This document shows, one piece after another, positions 12,001-18,361 of a DNA stretch of 64,000 nucleotides; position 1 is the stretch's first letter, and each line of letters opens with the position of its first letter. The DNA lies in NCBI GenBank assembly GCA_965240325.2, contig OZ251248.1, positions 558,001-622,000 on the forward strand, given 5' to 3'. Position numbers and translations under genes: made by a program. This stretch comes from Rebecca billardiae RCC1528. Its lineage: Eukaryota > Haptophyta. The notes beneath the pieces were generated by a model. The model was not told the origin of the DNA. It saw only the letters and a program-made list of their open reading frames with translations, and searched no databases.

Positions 12001-15000
12001 GTGGCGACGGGGGCGGACTGGGCGGCGGGCTAGGAGGTGGGCTCGGCGGCGGGCTCGGTGGCGGGCTGGGCGGCGGCGATGGCGGTGGCGGGCTTGGCGG
12101 CGGGCTTGGCGGCGGGCTGGGAGGCGGGCTGGGAGGCGGCGAGGGTGGCGGGCTCGGTGGCGGCGATGGCGGGGGGCTCGGCGGCGGCTTTGGTGGCGGT
12201 GGGCTCGGAGGCGGGCTTGGCGGCGGGCTTGGTGGCGGGCTTGGCGGCGGGCTTGGTGGCGGGCTTGGCGGCGGGCTTGGTGGCGGGCTTGGCGGCGGGA
12301 GCGGCGGTGGCGGGCTTGGCGGCGGGCTCGGAGGTGGGCTCGGCGGCGGGCTTGGAGGAGGGCTGGGCGGCGGGCTCGGCGGTGGGCTCGGTGGCGGGCT
12401 CGGCGGCGGTGAGGGCGGTGGGCTCGGCGGTGGGCTCGGCGGCGGTGATGGCGGCGGTGAGGGCGGCGGGCTCGGCGGTGGGCTCGGCGGCGGCTTCGGC
12501 GGAGGCGGGCTCGGTGGGGGGCTCGGCGGCGGGCTCGGCGGCGGGCTCGGCGGGGGACTCGGAGGCGGGCTCGGCGGCGGCGAGGGCGGTGGCGACGGGG
12601 GCGGGCTCGGCGGCGGGCTTGGCGGCGGGCTCGGCGGCGGCAGCGGCGGAGGCGGACTCGGCGGTGGGCTCGGCGGCGGGCTCGGCGGCGGGCTTGGCGG
12701 CGGGCTCGGAGGCGGAGATGGCGGCGGGCTCGGAGGTGGGCTCGGCGGTGGACTGGGTGGCGGGCTCGGGGGCGGGCTCGGCGGCGGCAGCGGCGGAGGC
12801 GGACTCGGCGGTGGGCTCGGCGGCGGGCTCGGCGGCGGGCTCGGCGGAGGGCTCGGGGGCGGCGACGGCGGCGGGCTGGGCGGGGGGCTGGGGGGTGGGC
12901 TCGGCGGTGGGCTCGGTGGTGGGCTGGGTGGCGGCGATGGCGGTGGCGGGCTCGGCGGCGGACTCGGCGGCGGGCTAGGAGGTGGGCTGGGCGGCGGCGA
13001 GGGTGGTGGGCTCGGTGGTGGGCTTGGTGGCGGACTCGGGGGTGGCGATGGCGGAGGGCTTGGCGGCGGAGACGGCGGGGGGCTTGGCGGCGGCTTTGGT
13101 GGCGGCGGGCTCGGAGGCGGGGACGGTGGTGGACTAGGTGGCGGGCTCGGCGGAGGCAGCGGCGGAGGCGGGCTCGGCGGCGGGCTCGGCGGTGGGCTCG
13201 GCGGTGGGCTTGGAGGCGGGCTCGGTGGAGGCGACGGCGGCGGACTCGGTGGCGGGCTCGGCGGCGGTGAGGGCGGTGGGCTCGGCGGTGGACTCGGCGG
13301 CGGAGACGGCGGCGGAGACGGCGGCGGGCTCGGTGGTGGACTCGGCGGCGGCTTCGGCGGAGGCGGGCTCGGTGGGGGGCTCGGCGGAGGGCTCGGCGGC
13401 GGGCTCGGCGGAGGGCTCGGCGGTGGCGATGGGGGCGGACTGGGCGGCGGGCTAGGAGGTGGGCTCGGCGGTGGGCTCGGCGGTGGGCTGGGCGGCGGCG
13501 ATGGCGGTGGTGGGCTTGGCGGTGGGCTTGGCGGCGGGCTGGGAGGCGGGCTGGGCGGAGGCGAGGGTGGCGGGCTCGGCGGCGGAGATGGCGGCGGGCT
13601 GGGCGGCGGCCTCGGTGGAGGCGGGCTCGGCGGCGGGGACGGTGGCGGACTGGGTGGCGGGCTCGGCGGAGGCAGCGGCGGAGGCGGGCTCGGCGGTGGG
13701 CTCGGCGGCGGGCTTGGCGGCGGGCTTGGAGGCGGGCTCGGCGGCGGGCTGGGCGGCGGTGACGGCGGCGGGCTCGGCGGCGGGCTGGGCGGGGGGCTCG
13801 GCGGCGGGCTCGGTGGCGGGCTCGGCGGCGGGCTCGGCGGAGGGCTCGGAGGTGGGCTCGGCGGTGGCGTCGGCGGTGGTGGGCTCGGGGGTGGCGACGG
13901 TGGAGGGCTCGGAGGCGGGCTCGGCGGTGGGCTCGGCGGAGGGGACGGCGGCGGGCTGGGTGGCGGGCTGGGCGGGGGGCTGGGCGGCGGGCTCGGTGGC
14001 GGGCTCGGTGGTGGCAGTGGCGGTGGCGGGCTCGGCGGCGGACTCGGCGGTGGGCTCGGTGGCGGCGAGGGCGGTGGACTGGGCGGCGGCGACGGCGGCG
14101 GGCTCGGTGGCGGGCTGGGTGGCGGGCTCGGTGGCGGTGACGGTGGCGGGCTCGGCGGTGGGCTCGGCGGAGGCGGGCTTGGCGGTGGGCTGGGCGGGGG
14201 GCTGGGCGGTGGGCTCGGTGGCGGGCTCGGCGGCGGCGACGGTGGCGGACTAGGCGGCGGGCTCGGCGGCGGCGACGGTGGTGGGCTCGGCGGCGGACTC
14301 GGCGGGGGGCTCGGTGGTGGCGGGCTCGGCGGCGGGCTGGGCGGCGGGCTGGGAGGCGGGCTGGGCGGTGGGCTGGGCGGCGGGCTCGGCGGTGGGCTCG
14401 GAGGCGGCGACGGTGGCGGCGATGGCGGCGGGCTGGGTGGCGGCGAAGGCGGCGGGCTGGGCGGCGGCGATGGCGGAGGCGGGCTGGGCGGTGGCGACGG
14501 CGGCGGGCTAGGAGGCGGGCTCGGCGGAGGGCTGGGCGGCGGCGACGGTGGAGGGCTTGGCGGCGGGCTCGGCGGTGGGCTCGGCGGAGGGGACGGCGGC
14601 GGGCTAGGCGGCGGGCTCGGCGGTGGGCTTGGCGGCGGGCTTGGCGGCGGGCTCGGTGGTGGCAGTGGCGGTGGCGGGCTCGGCGGCGGACTTGGCGGTG
14701 GGCTCGGCGGCGGCGAGGGCGGTGGGCTGGGAGGCGGCGACGGCGGTGGGCTCGGCGGCGGCGAGGGCGGTGGGCTGGGAGGCGGCGACGGCGGCGGGCT
14801 CGGTGGCGGGCTGGGTGGCGGGCTCGGTGGCGGTGACGGTGGCGGGCTCGGCGGTGGGCTCGGCGGAGGCGGGCTTGGCGGTGGGCTGGGCGGCGGGCTG
14901 GGCGGTGGGCTGGGCGGCGGGCTCGGCGGCGGCGACGGTGGCGGGCTCGGCGGCGGGCTCGGCGGCGGCGACGGTGGTGGGCTTGGCGGCGGACTCGGCG

Positions 15001-18000
15001 GGGGGCTCGGTGGTGGCGGGCTCGGCGGCGGGCTGGGCGGCGGGCTGGGAGGCGGGCTGGGCGGTGGGCTGGGCGGCGGGCTCGGCGGTGGGCTCGGAGG
15101 CGGCGACGGTGGCGGCGATGGCGGCGGGCTGGGCGGCGGCGAAGGCGGCGGGCTGGGCGGCGGCGATGGCGGAGGCGGGCTCGGCGGTGGCGACGGCGGC
15201 GGGCTAGGAGGCGGGCTCGGCGGAGGGCTGGGCGGCGGCGACGGTGGAGGGCTTGGCGGCGGGCTCGGCGGTGGGCTCGGCGGAGGGGACGGCGGCGGGC
15301 TAGGCGGCGGGCTCGGCGGTGGGCTTGGCGGCGGGCTTGGCGGCGGGCTCGGTGGTGGCAGTGGCGGTGGCGGGCTCGGCGGCGGACTCGGCGGTGGGCT
15401 CGGCGGCGGCGAGGGCGGTGGGCTGGGAGGCGGCGACGGCGGCGGGCTCGGTGGCGGGCTGGGTGGCGGGCTCGGTGGCGGTGACGGCGGCGGGCTCGGC
15501 GGTGGGCTCGGCGGAGGCGGGCTTGGCGGTGGGCTGGGCGGCGGGCTGGGCGGTGGGCTGGGCGGCGGGCTCGGCGGCGGCGACGGTGGCGGGCTAGGCG
15601 GCGGGCTCGGCGGCGGCGACGGTGGTGGGCTTGGCGGCGGACTCGGCGGGGGGCTCGGTGGTGGCGGGCTCGGCGGCGGGCTGGGCGGCGGGCTGGGAGG
15701 CGGGCTGGGCGGTGGGCTGGGCGGCGGGCTCGGCGGTGGGCTCGGAGGCGGCGACGGTGGCGGCGATGGCGGCGGGCTGGGTGGCGGCGAAGGCGGCGGG
15801 CTGGGCGGCGGCGATGGCGGAGGCGGGCTCGGCGGTGGCGACGGCGGCGGGCTAGGAGGCGGGCTCGGCGGAGGGCTGGGCGGCGGCGACGGTGGAGGGC
15901 TTGGCGGCGGGCTCGGCGGTGGGCTCGGCGGAGGGGACGGCGGCGGGCTGGGTGGTGGGCTGGGCGGGGGGCTGGGCGGCGGGCTGGGTGGCGGGCTCGG
16001 TGGTGGCAGTGGCGGTGGCGGGCTCGGCGGCGGACTCGGCGGTGGGCTCGGTGGCGGCGAGGGCGGTGGACTGGGCGGCGGCGACGGCGGCGGGCTCGGT
16101 GGCGGGCTGGGTGGCGGGCTCGGTGGCGGTGACGGTGGCGGGCTCGGCGGTGGGCTCGGCGGAGGCGGGCTTGGCGGTGGGCTGGGCGGCGGGCTGGGCG
16201 GTGGGCTGGGCGGCGGGCTCGGCGGCGGCGACGGTGGCGGGCTCGGCGGCGGGCTCGGCGGCGGCGACGGTGGCGGGCTTGGCGGCGGACTCGGCGGGGG
16301 GCTCGGTGGTGGCGGGCTGGGCGGCGGGCTGGGCGGCGGGCTGGGAGGCGGACTGGGCGGTGGGCTGGGCGGCGGGCTCGGCGGTGGGCTCGGAGGCGGC
16401 GACGGTGGCGGCGATGGCGGCGGGCTGGGTGGCGGCGAAGGCGGCGGGCTTGGCGGCGGCGATGGCGGAGGCGGGCTGGGCGGTGGCGACGGCGGCGGAC
16501 TCGGAGGCGGGCTCGGCGGAGGGCTGGGCGGCGGCGAAGGTGGCGGGCTCGGCGGTGGGCTGGGTGGCGGGCTTGGTGGCGGGCTTGGTGGCGGACTCGG
16601 TGGCGGCAGTGGCGGTGGCGGGCTCGGCGGCGGACTCGGCGGTGGGCTCGGCGGTGGCGAGGGCGGTGGACTGGGCGGCGGCGACGGCGGCGGGCTCGGT
16701 GGCGGGCTGGGTGGCGGGCTTGGTGGCGGCGACGGTGGCGGGCTCGGCGGTGGGCTCGGCGGAGGCGGGCTCGGCGGTGGGCTGGGCGGCGGGCTCGGCG
16801 GTGGGCTTGGCGGCGGGCTCGGCGGCGGCGACGGTGGCGGACTAGGCGGTGGGCTGGGCGGCGGCGAAGGCGGCGGGCTGGGTGGTGGGCTCGGCGGCGG
16901 GCTCGGCGGTGGCGGGCTCGGCGGAGGGCTCGGCGGCGGACTGGGCGGCGGGCTGGGCGGTGGCGACGGTGGCGGGCTCGGCGGCGGGCTCGGTGGAGGG
17001 CTCGGCGGCGGACTCGGCGGTGGGCTCGGTGGTGGCGACGGCGGTGGGCTCGGCGGCGGCGACGGCGGTGGCGGGCTCGGCGGCGGACTCGGCGGTGGGC
17101 TCGGTGGTGGCGAGGGCGGTGGACTGGGCGGCGGCGACGGCGGTGGGCTCGGTGGCGGGCTCGGTGGTGGGCTCGGTGGCGGCGACGGTGGAGGGCTCGG
17201 TGGTGGGCTCGGCGGAGGCGGGCTCGGCGGCGGGCTGGGCGGCGGGCTGGGCGGCGGGCTGGGCGGCGGGCTCGGCGGCGGCGACGGTGGCGGGCTGGGC
17301 GGCGGGCTGGGCGGCGGCGAAGGCGGCGGGCTGGGTGGCGGACTCGGCGGCGGGCTGGGCGGTGGCGGGCTGGGCGGTGGGCTTGGCGGCGGGCTGGGTG
17401 GTGGGCTCGGCGGCGGGCTCGGCGGCGGCGAGGGCGGCGGGCTCGGCGGCGGCGAGGGCGGCGGGCTGGGCGGTGGACTCGGCGGCGGGCTCGGCGGCGG
17501 GCTCGGCGGCGGAGGGCTTGGCGGCGGGCTCGGCGGCGGCGACGGCGGCGGGCTCGGCGGTGGGCTGGGTGGCGGGCTCGGAGGCGGCGATGGCGGCGGG
17601 CTTGGTGGCGGTGACGGCGGCGGGCTGGGTGGCGGACTTGGCGGCGGGCTTGGCGGCGGGCTCGGCGGCGGCGGGCTCGGCGGCGGGCTCGGCGGCGGGC
17701 TCGGCGGCGGGCTCGGTGGCGGGCTCGGCGGCGGGCTCGGCGGTGGGCTTGGCGGCGGCGATGGCGGCGGACTCGGAGGTGGGCTCGGGCTCGGTTGGCC
17801 AGACACCAGTGGCGCGGCTGAGAGCCCCACGAGCACGCCCAGCGCCAGAGCCAGCCACCCCGGACGGAAGGGTGTGCTGGCGATTCGTCTGGGGCGGCCG
17901 GATGACGGTGCCGCTGACGCTTGCCGCGCAGCGGGCGCTGCGCGGCGCGGCGACTCGGCGGAGCTTGGCGGGGACGGACGCTCGGGGCGGTGGCTCTGAG

Positions 18001-18061
18001 CGGGCAAGCGCGAATTGGGCTGCGGCGGCTGCGGCGCGAAGCCACAGGCGCCTGGTCGCAT
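1..18061 (-). CDS. Giant Ser-Pro-Pro-Pro repeat secreted protein (hydroxyproline-rich type), 3' end outside window
   Basis: Reading down from an ATG at 18061 the frame stays open to the left edge, about 6,020 codons. Residues 1-68 are Pro/Arg/Ser-rich. Residues 69-88 form a hydrophobic signal or anchor segment (WLALALGVLVGL...), then the (SPPP)n repeat starts near residue 90. The repeat letters are almost all Ser-Pro-Pro-Pro, sometimes SPPPP, with rare Lys, Leu, Ile, Ala, Thr or Arg in the Ser place. Two facts favour this strand. The plus-strand 'Leu' and 'Asp/Glu' triplets both become Ser here (AGY and TCN). The base before each plus-strand 'ct' is almost always g or a, which keeps AGY as Ser rather than Arg; exceptions are few (near 6471, 10809 and 13608). 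Extensin- and pherophorin-like proteins of algae and plants share such repeats, so a wall, scale or matrix role is inferred. The long stretch before the hydrophobic core is unusual, so the true start may lie in another exon. Confidence 0.72.
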   Translation of the reverse strand, partial: MRPGACGFAPQPPQPNSRLPAQSHRPERPSPPSSAESPRRAAPAARQASAAPSSGRPRRIASTPFRPGWLALALGVLVGLSAAPLVSGQPSPSPPPSPPPSPPPSPPPSPPPSPPPSPPPSPPPSPPPSPPPPSPPPSPPPSPPPSPPPSPPPSPPPSPPPSPPPSPPPSPPPSPPPSPPPSPPPPSPPPSPPPSPPPSPPPSPPPSPPPSPPPSPPPSPPPSPPPSPPPSPPPPSPPPSPPPSPPPSPPPSPPPSPPPSPPPSPPPSPPPSPPPSPPPSPPPPSPPPSPPPSPPPSPPPSPPPSPPPSPPPSPPPSPPPSPPPSPPPSPPPPSPPPSPPPSPPPSPPPSPPPSPPPSPPPSPPPSPPPSPPPSPPPSPPPSPPPPSPPPSPPPSPPPSPPPSPPPSPPPSPPPSPPPSPPPSPPPSPPPSPPPPSPPPSPPPSPPPSPPPSPPPSPPPSPPPSPPPSPPPSPPPSPPPSPPPPLPPPSPPPSPPPSPPPSPPPSPPPSPPPSPPPSPPPSPPPSPPPSPPPPSPPPSPPPSPPPSPPPSPPPSPPPSPPPSPPPSPPPSPPPSPPPSPPPSPPPPSPPPSPPPSPPPSPPPSPPPSPPPSPPPSPPPSPPPSPPPSPPPSPPPPSPPPSPPPSPPPSPPPSPPPSPPPSPPPSPPPSPPPSPPPSPPPSPPPPLPPPSPPPSPPPSPPPSPPPSPPPSPPPSPPPSPPPSPPPSPPPSPPPSPPPSPPPSPPPSPPPPSPPPSPPPSPPPSPPPSPPPSPPPSPPPSPPPSPPPSPPPSPPPSPPPSPPPPSPPPSPPPSPPPSPPPSPPPSPPPSPPPSPPPSPPPSPPPSPPPSPPPPSPPPSPPPSPPPSPPPSPPPSPPPSPPPSPPPSPPPSPPPSPPPSPPPPLPPPSPPPSPPPSPPPSPPPSPPPSPPPSPPPSPPPSPPPSPPPSPPPSPPPSPPPSPPPSPPPPSPPPSPPPSPPPSPPPSPPPSPPPSPPPSPPPSPPPSPPPSPPPSPPPSPPPPSPPPSPPPSPPPSPPPSPPPSPPPSPPPSPPPSPPPSPPPSPPPSPPPPSPPPSPPPSPPPSPPPSPPPSPPPSPPPSPPPSPPPSPPPSPPPSPPPSPPPSPPPSPPPSPPPPLPPPSPPPSPPPSPPPSPPPSPPPSPPPSPPPSPPPSPPPSPPPSPPPSPPPSPPPSPPPSPPPPSPPPSPPPSPPPSPPPSPPPSPPPSPPPSPPPSPPPSPPPSPPPSPPPSPPPPSPPPSPPPSPPPSPPPSPPPSPPPSPPPSPPPSPPPSPPPSPPPSPPPPSPPPSPPPSPPPSPPPSPPPSPPPSPPPSPPPSPPPSPPPSPPPSPPPPLPPPSPPPSPPPSPPPSPPPSPPPSPPPSPPPSPPPSPPPSPPPSPPPPTPPPSPPPSPPPSPPPSPPPSPPPSPPPSPPPSPPPSPPPSPPPSPPPSPPPSPPPSPPPSPPPPLPPPSPPPSPPPSPPPSPPPPRPPPSPPPSPPPSPPPSPPPSPPPSPPPSPPPSPPPPSPPPSPPPSPPPSPPPSPPPSPPPSPPPSPPPSPPPSPPPSPPPSPPPPKPPPSPPPSPPPSPPPSPPPSPPPSPPPSPPPSPPPSPPPSPPPSPPPSPPPSPPPSPPPSPPPPLPPPSPPPSPPPSPPPSPPPPKPPPSPPPSPPPSPPPSPPPSPPPSPPPSPPPSPPPSPPPSPPPSPPPSPPPPSPPPSPPPSPPPSPPPSPPPSPPPSPPPSPPPSPPPSPPPSPPPSPPPPLPPPSPPPSPPPSPPPSPPPSPPPSPPPSPPPSPPPSPPPSPPPSPPPPLPPPSPPPSPPPSPPPSPPPSPPPSPPPSPPPSPPPSPPPSPPPSPPPPKPPPSPPPSPPPSPPPSPPPSPPPSPPPSPPPSPPPSPPPSPPPSPPPSPPPSPPPSPPPSPPPPLPPPSPPPSPPPSPPPSPPPSPPPSPPPSPPPSPPPPKPPPSPPPSPPPSPPPSPPPSPPPSPPPSPPPSPPPPSPPPSPPPSPPPSPPPSPPPSPPPSPPPSPPPSPPPSPPPSPPPSPPPPKPPPSPPPSPPPSPPPSPPPSPPPSPPPSPPPSPPPSPPPSPPPSPPPSPPPSPPPSPPPSPPPPLPPPSPPPSPPPSPPPSPPPSPPPSPPPSPPPSPPPSPPPSPPPSPPPPKPPPSPPPSPPPSPPPSPPPSPPPSPPPSPPPSPPPSPPPSPPPSPPPSPPPSPPPSPPPSPPPPLPPPSPPPSPPPSPPPSPPPPKPPPSPPPSPPPRPPPSPPPSPPPSPPPSPPPSPPPPSPPPSPPPSPPPSPPPSPPPSPPPSPPPSPPPSPPPSPPPSPPPSPPPPKPPPSPPPSPPPSPPPSPPPSPPPSPPPSPPPSPPPSPPPSPPPSPPPSPPPSPPPSPPPSPPPPKPPPSPPPSPPPSPPPSPPPPRPPPSPPPSPPPSPPPSPPPSPPPSPPPSPPPSPPPPSPPPSPPPSPPPSPPPSPPPSPPPSPPPSPPPSPPPSPPPSPPPSPPPPKPPPSPPPSPPPSPPPSPPPSPPPSPPPSPPPSPPPSPPPSPPPSPPPSPPPSPPPSPPPSPPPPLPPPSPPPSPPPSPPPSPPPSPPPSPPPSPPPTPPPSPPPSPPPSPPPPKPPPSPPPSPPPSPPPSPPPSPPPSPPPSPPPSPPPSPPPSPPPSPPPSPPPSPPPSPPPSPPPPLPPPSPPPSPPPSPPPSPPPPKPPPSPPPSPPPSPPPSPPPSPPPSPPPSPPPSPPPPSPPPSPPPSPPPSPPPSPPPSPPPSPPPSPPPSPPPSPPPSPPPSPPPPKPPPSPPPSPPPSPPPSPPPSPPPSPPPSPPPSPPPSPPPSPPPSPPPPLPPPSPPPSPPPSPPPSPPPPKPPPSPPPSPPPSPPPSPPPSPPPSPPPSPPPSPPPPSPPPSPPPSPPPSPPPSPPPSPPPSPPPSPPPSPPPSPPPSPPPSPPPPKPPPSPPPSPPPSPPPSPPPSPPPSPPPSPPPSPPPSPPPSPPPSPPPSPPPSPPPSPPPSPPPPKPPPSPPPSPPPSPPPSPPPPKPPPSPPPSPPPSPPPSPPPSPPPSPPPSPPPSPPPPSPPPSPPPSTPPSPPPSPPPSPPPSPPPSPPPSPPPSPPPSPPPSPPPPSPPPSPPPSPPPSPPPSPPPSPPPSPPPSPPPSPPPSPPPSPPPSPPPPLPPPSPPPSPPPSPPPSPPPSPPPSPPPSPPPSPPPSPPPSPPPSPPPPKPPPSPPPSPPPSPPPSPPPSPPPSPPPSPPPSPPPSPPPSPPPSPPPSPPPSPPPSPPPSPPPPLPPPSPPPSPPPSPPPSPPPPKPPPSPPPSPPPSPPPSPPPSPPPSPPPSPPPSPPPPSPPPSPPPSPPPSPPPSPPPSPPPSPPPSPPPSPPPSPPPSPPPSPPPSPPPSPPPSPPPSPPPPKPPPSPPPSPPPSPPPSPPPSPPPSPPPAPPPSPPPSPPPSPPPSPPPSPPPSPPPSPPPSPPPPLPPPSPPPSPPPSPPPSPPPPKPPPSPPPSPPPSPPPSPPPSPPPSPPPSPPPSPPPPSPPPSPPPSPPPSPPPSPPPSPPPSPPPSPPPSPPPSPPPSPPPSPPPPEPPPSPPPSPPPSPPPSPPPSPPPSPPPSPPPSPPPPSPPPSPPPSPPPSPPPSPPPSPPPSPPPSPPPSPPPSPPPSPPPSPPPPMPPPSPPPSPPPSPPPSPPPSPPPSPPPSPPPSPPPSPPPSPPPSPPPPLPPPSPPPSPPPSPPPSPPPSPPPSPPPSPPPSPPPSPPPSPPPSPPPPKPPPSPPPSPPPSPPPSPPPSPPPSPPPSPPPSPPPSPPPSPPPSPPPSPPPSPPPSPPPSPPPPLPPPSPPPSPPPSPPPSPPPPKPPPSPPPSPPPSPPPSPPPRPPPSPPPSPPPSPPPPSPPPSPPPSPPPSPPPSPPPSPPPSPPPSPPPSPPPSPPPSPPPSPPPPKPPPSPPPSPPPSPPPSPPPSPPPSPPPAPPPSPPPSPPPSPPPSPPPSPPPSPPPSPPPSPPPPLPPPSPPPSPPPSPPPSPPPPKPPPSPPPSPPPSPPPSPPPSPPPSPPPSPPPSPPPPSPPPSPPPSPPPSPPPSPPPSPPPSPPPSPPPSPPPSPPPSPPPSPPPPSPPPSPPPSPPPSPPPSPPPSPPPSPPPVPPPSPPPSPPPSPPPSPPPSPPPPSPPPSPPPSPPPSPPPSPPPSPPPSPPPSPPPSPPPSPPPAPPPSPPPSPPPLPPPSPPPSPPPPSPPPSPPPSPPPSPPPGPPPSPPPSPPPSPPPSPPPSPPPSPPPIPPPSPPPSPPPSPPPSPPPPSPPPSPPPSPPPSPPPSPPPSPPPLPPPSPPPSPPPSPPPSPPPSPPPSPPPSPPPSPPPSPPPPSPPPSPPPSPPPSPPPSPPPSPPPSPPPSPPPSPPPPRPPPSPPPSPPPSPPPSPPPSPPPSPPPSPPPSPPPSPPPSPPPSPPPPSPPPSPPPSPPPSPPPSPPPSPPPSPPPSPPPSPPPSPPPSPPPSPPPSPPPSPPPSPPPIPPPSPPPSPPPSPPPSPPPPSPPPSPPPSPPPSPPPSPPPSPPPLPPPSPPPSPPPSPPPSPPPSPPPSPPPSPPPSPPPSPPPPSPPPSPPPSPPPSPPPSPPPSPPPSPPPSPPPSPPPPSPPPSPPPSPPPSPPPSPPPSPPPSPPPRPPPSPPPSPPPSPPPSPPPPSPPPSPPPSPPPSPPPSPPPSPPPSPPPSPPPSPPPSPPPSPPPSPPPSPPPSPPPSPPPIPPPSPPPSPPPSPPPSPPPPSPPPSPPPSPPPSPPPSPPPSPPPLPPPSPPPSPPPSPPPSPPPSPPPSPPPSPPPSPPPSPPPPSPPPSPPPSPPPSPPPSPPPSPPPSPPPSPPPSPPPPSPPPSPPPSPPPSPPPSPPPSPPPSPPPSPPPSPPPSPPPSPPPSPPPPSPPPSPPPSPPPSPPPSPPPSPPPSPPPSPPPSPPPSPPPSPPPSPPPSPPPSPPPSPPPIPPPSPPPSPPPSPPPSPPPPSPPPSPPPSPPPSPPPSPPPSPPPLPPPSPPPSPPPSPPPSPPPSPPPSPPPSPPPSPPPSPPPPSPPPSPPPSPPPSPPPSPPPSPPPSPPPSPPPSPPPPSPPPSPPPSPPPSPPPSPPPSPPPSPPPSPPPSPPPSPPPSPPPSPPPPSPPPSPPPSPPPSPPPSPPPSPPPSPPPSPPPSPPPSPPPSPPPSPPPSPPPSPPPSPPPIPPPSPPPSPPPSPPPSPPPPSPPPSPPPSPPPSPPPSPPPSPPPLPPPSPPPSPPPSPPPSPPPSPPPSPPPSPPPSPPPSPPPPSPPPSPPPSPPPSPPPSPPPSPPPSPPPSPPPSPPPPSPPPSPPPSPPPSPPPSPPPSPPPSPPPSPPPSPPPSPPPSPPPSPPPPSPPPSPPPSPPPSPPPSPPPSPPPSPPPSPPPSPPPSPPPSPPPSPPPSPPPSPPPSPPPIPPPSPPPSPPPSPPPSPPPPSPPPSPPPSPPPSPPPSPPPSPPPLPPPSPPPSPPPSPPPSPPPSPPPSPPPSPPPSPPPSPPPPSPPPSPPPSPPPSPPPSPPPSPPPSPPPSPPPSPPPPSPPPSPPPSPPPSPPPSPPPSPPPSPPPSPPPSPPPSPPPSPPPSPPPSPPPSPPPSPPPSPPPPSPPPSPPPSPPPSPPPSPPPSPPPSPPPSPPPSPPPSPPPSPPPSPPPSPPPSPPPSPPPSPPPIPPPSPPPSPPPVPPPSPPPSPPPSPPPSPPPPSPPPSPPPSPPPSPPPSPPPSPPPLPPPSPPPSPPPSPPPSPPPSPPPSPPPSPPPSPPPSPPPPSPPPSPPPSPPPSPPPSPPPSPPPSPPPSPPPSPPPPSPPPSPPPSPPPSPPPSPPPSPPPSPPPRPPPSPPPSPPPSPPPSPPPPSPPPSPPPSPPPSPPPSPPPSPPPSPPPSPPPSPPPTPPPSPPPSPPPSPPPSPPPSPPPVPPPSPPPSPPPSPPPSPPPPSPPPSPPPSPPPSPPPNPPPSPPPSPPPSPPPSPPPSPPPSPPPSPPPSPPPSPPPSPPPSPPPPSPPPSPPPSPPPSPP
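1300..5450. repeat. Higher-order tandem repeat, 696-bp unit, six copies
   Basis: On top of the 12-bp (four-codon) repeat there is a longer unit. A rare AAC triplet recurs at 1656, 2352, 3048, 3744, 4440 and 5136, always 696 bp apart. A rare ATC triplet recurs at 1791, 2487 and so on to 5271 with the same step. 696 bp is 58 twelve-base blocks, or 232 codons of the minus-strand SPPP frame. The copies look nearly identical, which implies recent expansion or homogenisation. Collapse or over-expansion during assembly is also possible. Confidence 0.85.
5850..13460. repeat. Irregular higher-order repeat with a 516-bp core spacing
   Basis: The marker triplet CTA followed by gga recurs at 5856 and 6372, 8814 and 9330, and 10656 and 11172, each pair 516 bp apart (43 twelve-base blocks). 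Other spacings (for example 858 bp from 11172 to 12030) show inserted blocks. This part also carries ttc/ttt triplets, which read as Lys in the minus-strand SPPP frame and are not seen in the 696-bp array to its left. Confidence 0.7.
13900..16600. repeat. Third higher-order repeat block, 696/648-bp units
   Basis: The CTA marker recurs at 14508, 15204 (696 bp later) and 15852 (648 bp later). The matching site near 16500 is another 648 bp on but has CTC. The 48-bp difference is four twelve-base blocks. The reuse of 696 bp, with a different internal pattern from the left array, suggests independent amplification of similar length. Confidence 0.65.
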
Positions 18062-18361
18062 TTCGCCCGTTGCTCGCGCCTTGCGGCGCGACTCCACGGT
18101 TGCAGAACCACGACGGGCAACCATCTGACTACCGGTGCAAGAGGAGGCCCGTCGCGGCGGCGTCACGCTCAGCTCGCTCGCTCGGCGGCAGCCAGTTATT
18201 TTAGGAGCAGGAGGAGAAACCGGCTCGTGGGTAAATGACCCATATCTGCCCATCCGACGCCCTCGCTGCGTTCGCATTCCGATATATATCGGAATGCGGT
18301 TGACATCATATCCGTTGAAGCTTCCGATGAATATGAGTGTGGGCAATTGGTAGTATAGTAC
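18062..18361. other. Upstream region of the SPPP gene, with a perfect 24-bp palindrome
   Basis: No gene is seen. At 18274-18297 there is a perfect palindrome with arms gcattccgatat and atatcggaatgc. It lies about 210 bp upstream of the minus-strand start at 18061, so a regulatory role is possible but unproven. Confidence 0.4.

Noticed and set aside
208-16845. Plus-strand Ala-Gly-Ser frames
   Set aside because: Broken at every CTAG-containing unit and simply a shifted reading of the same repeat.
1300-17780. CRISPR-like array
   Set aside because: Units are contiguous 12-bp repeats with no unique spacers, in a eukaryotic context.
16842-17858. Minus-strand Glu-Pro-Ala-Ala frame starting at 17858
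   Set aside because: It stops at the first CTA triplet, and variation would change the amino acid each time. The overlapping SPPP frame has the signal-like leader and no stops.
3-17999. Plus-strand Gly-Gly-Gly-Leu/Asp open frame as a giant glycine-rich protein
   Set aside because: A GGN/CTN/GAN repeat cannot make stops, so openness means little. The Leu versus Asp/Glu mix and the restricted base before 'ct' make sense only for Ser on the minus strand.
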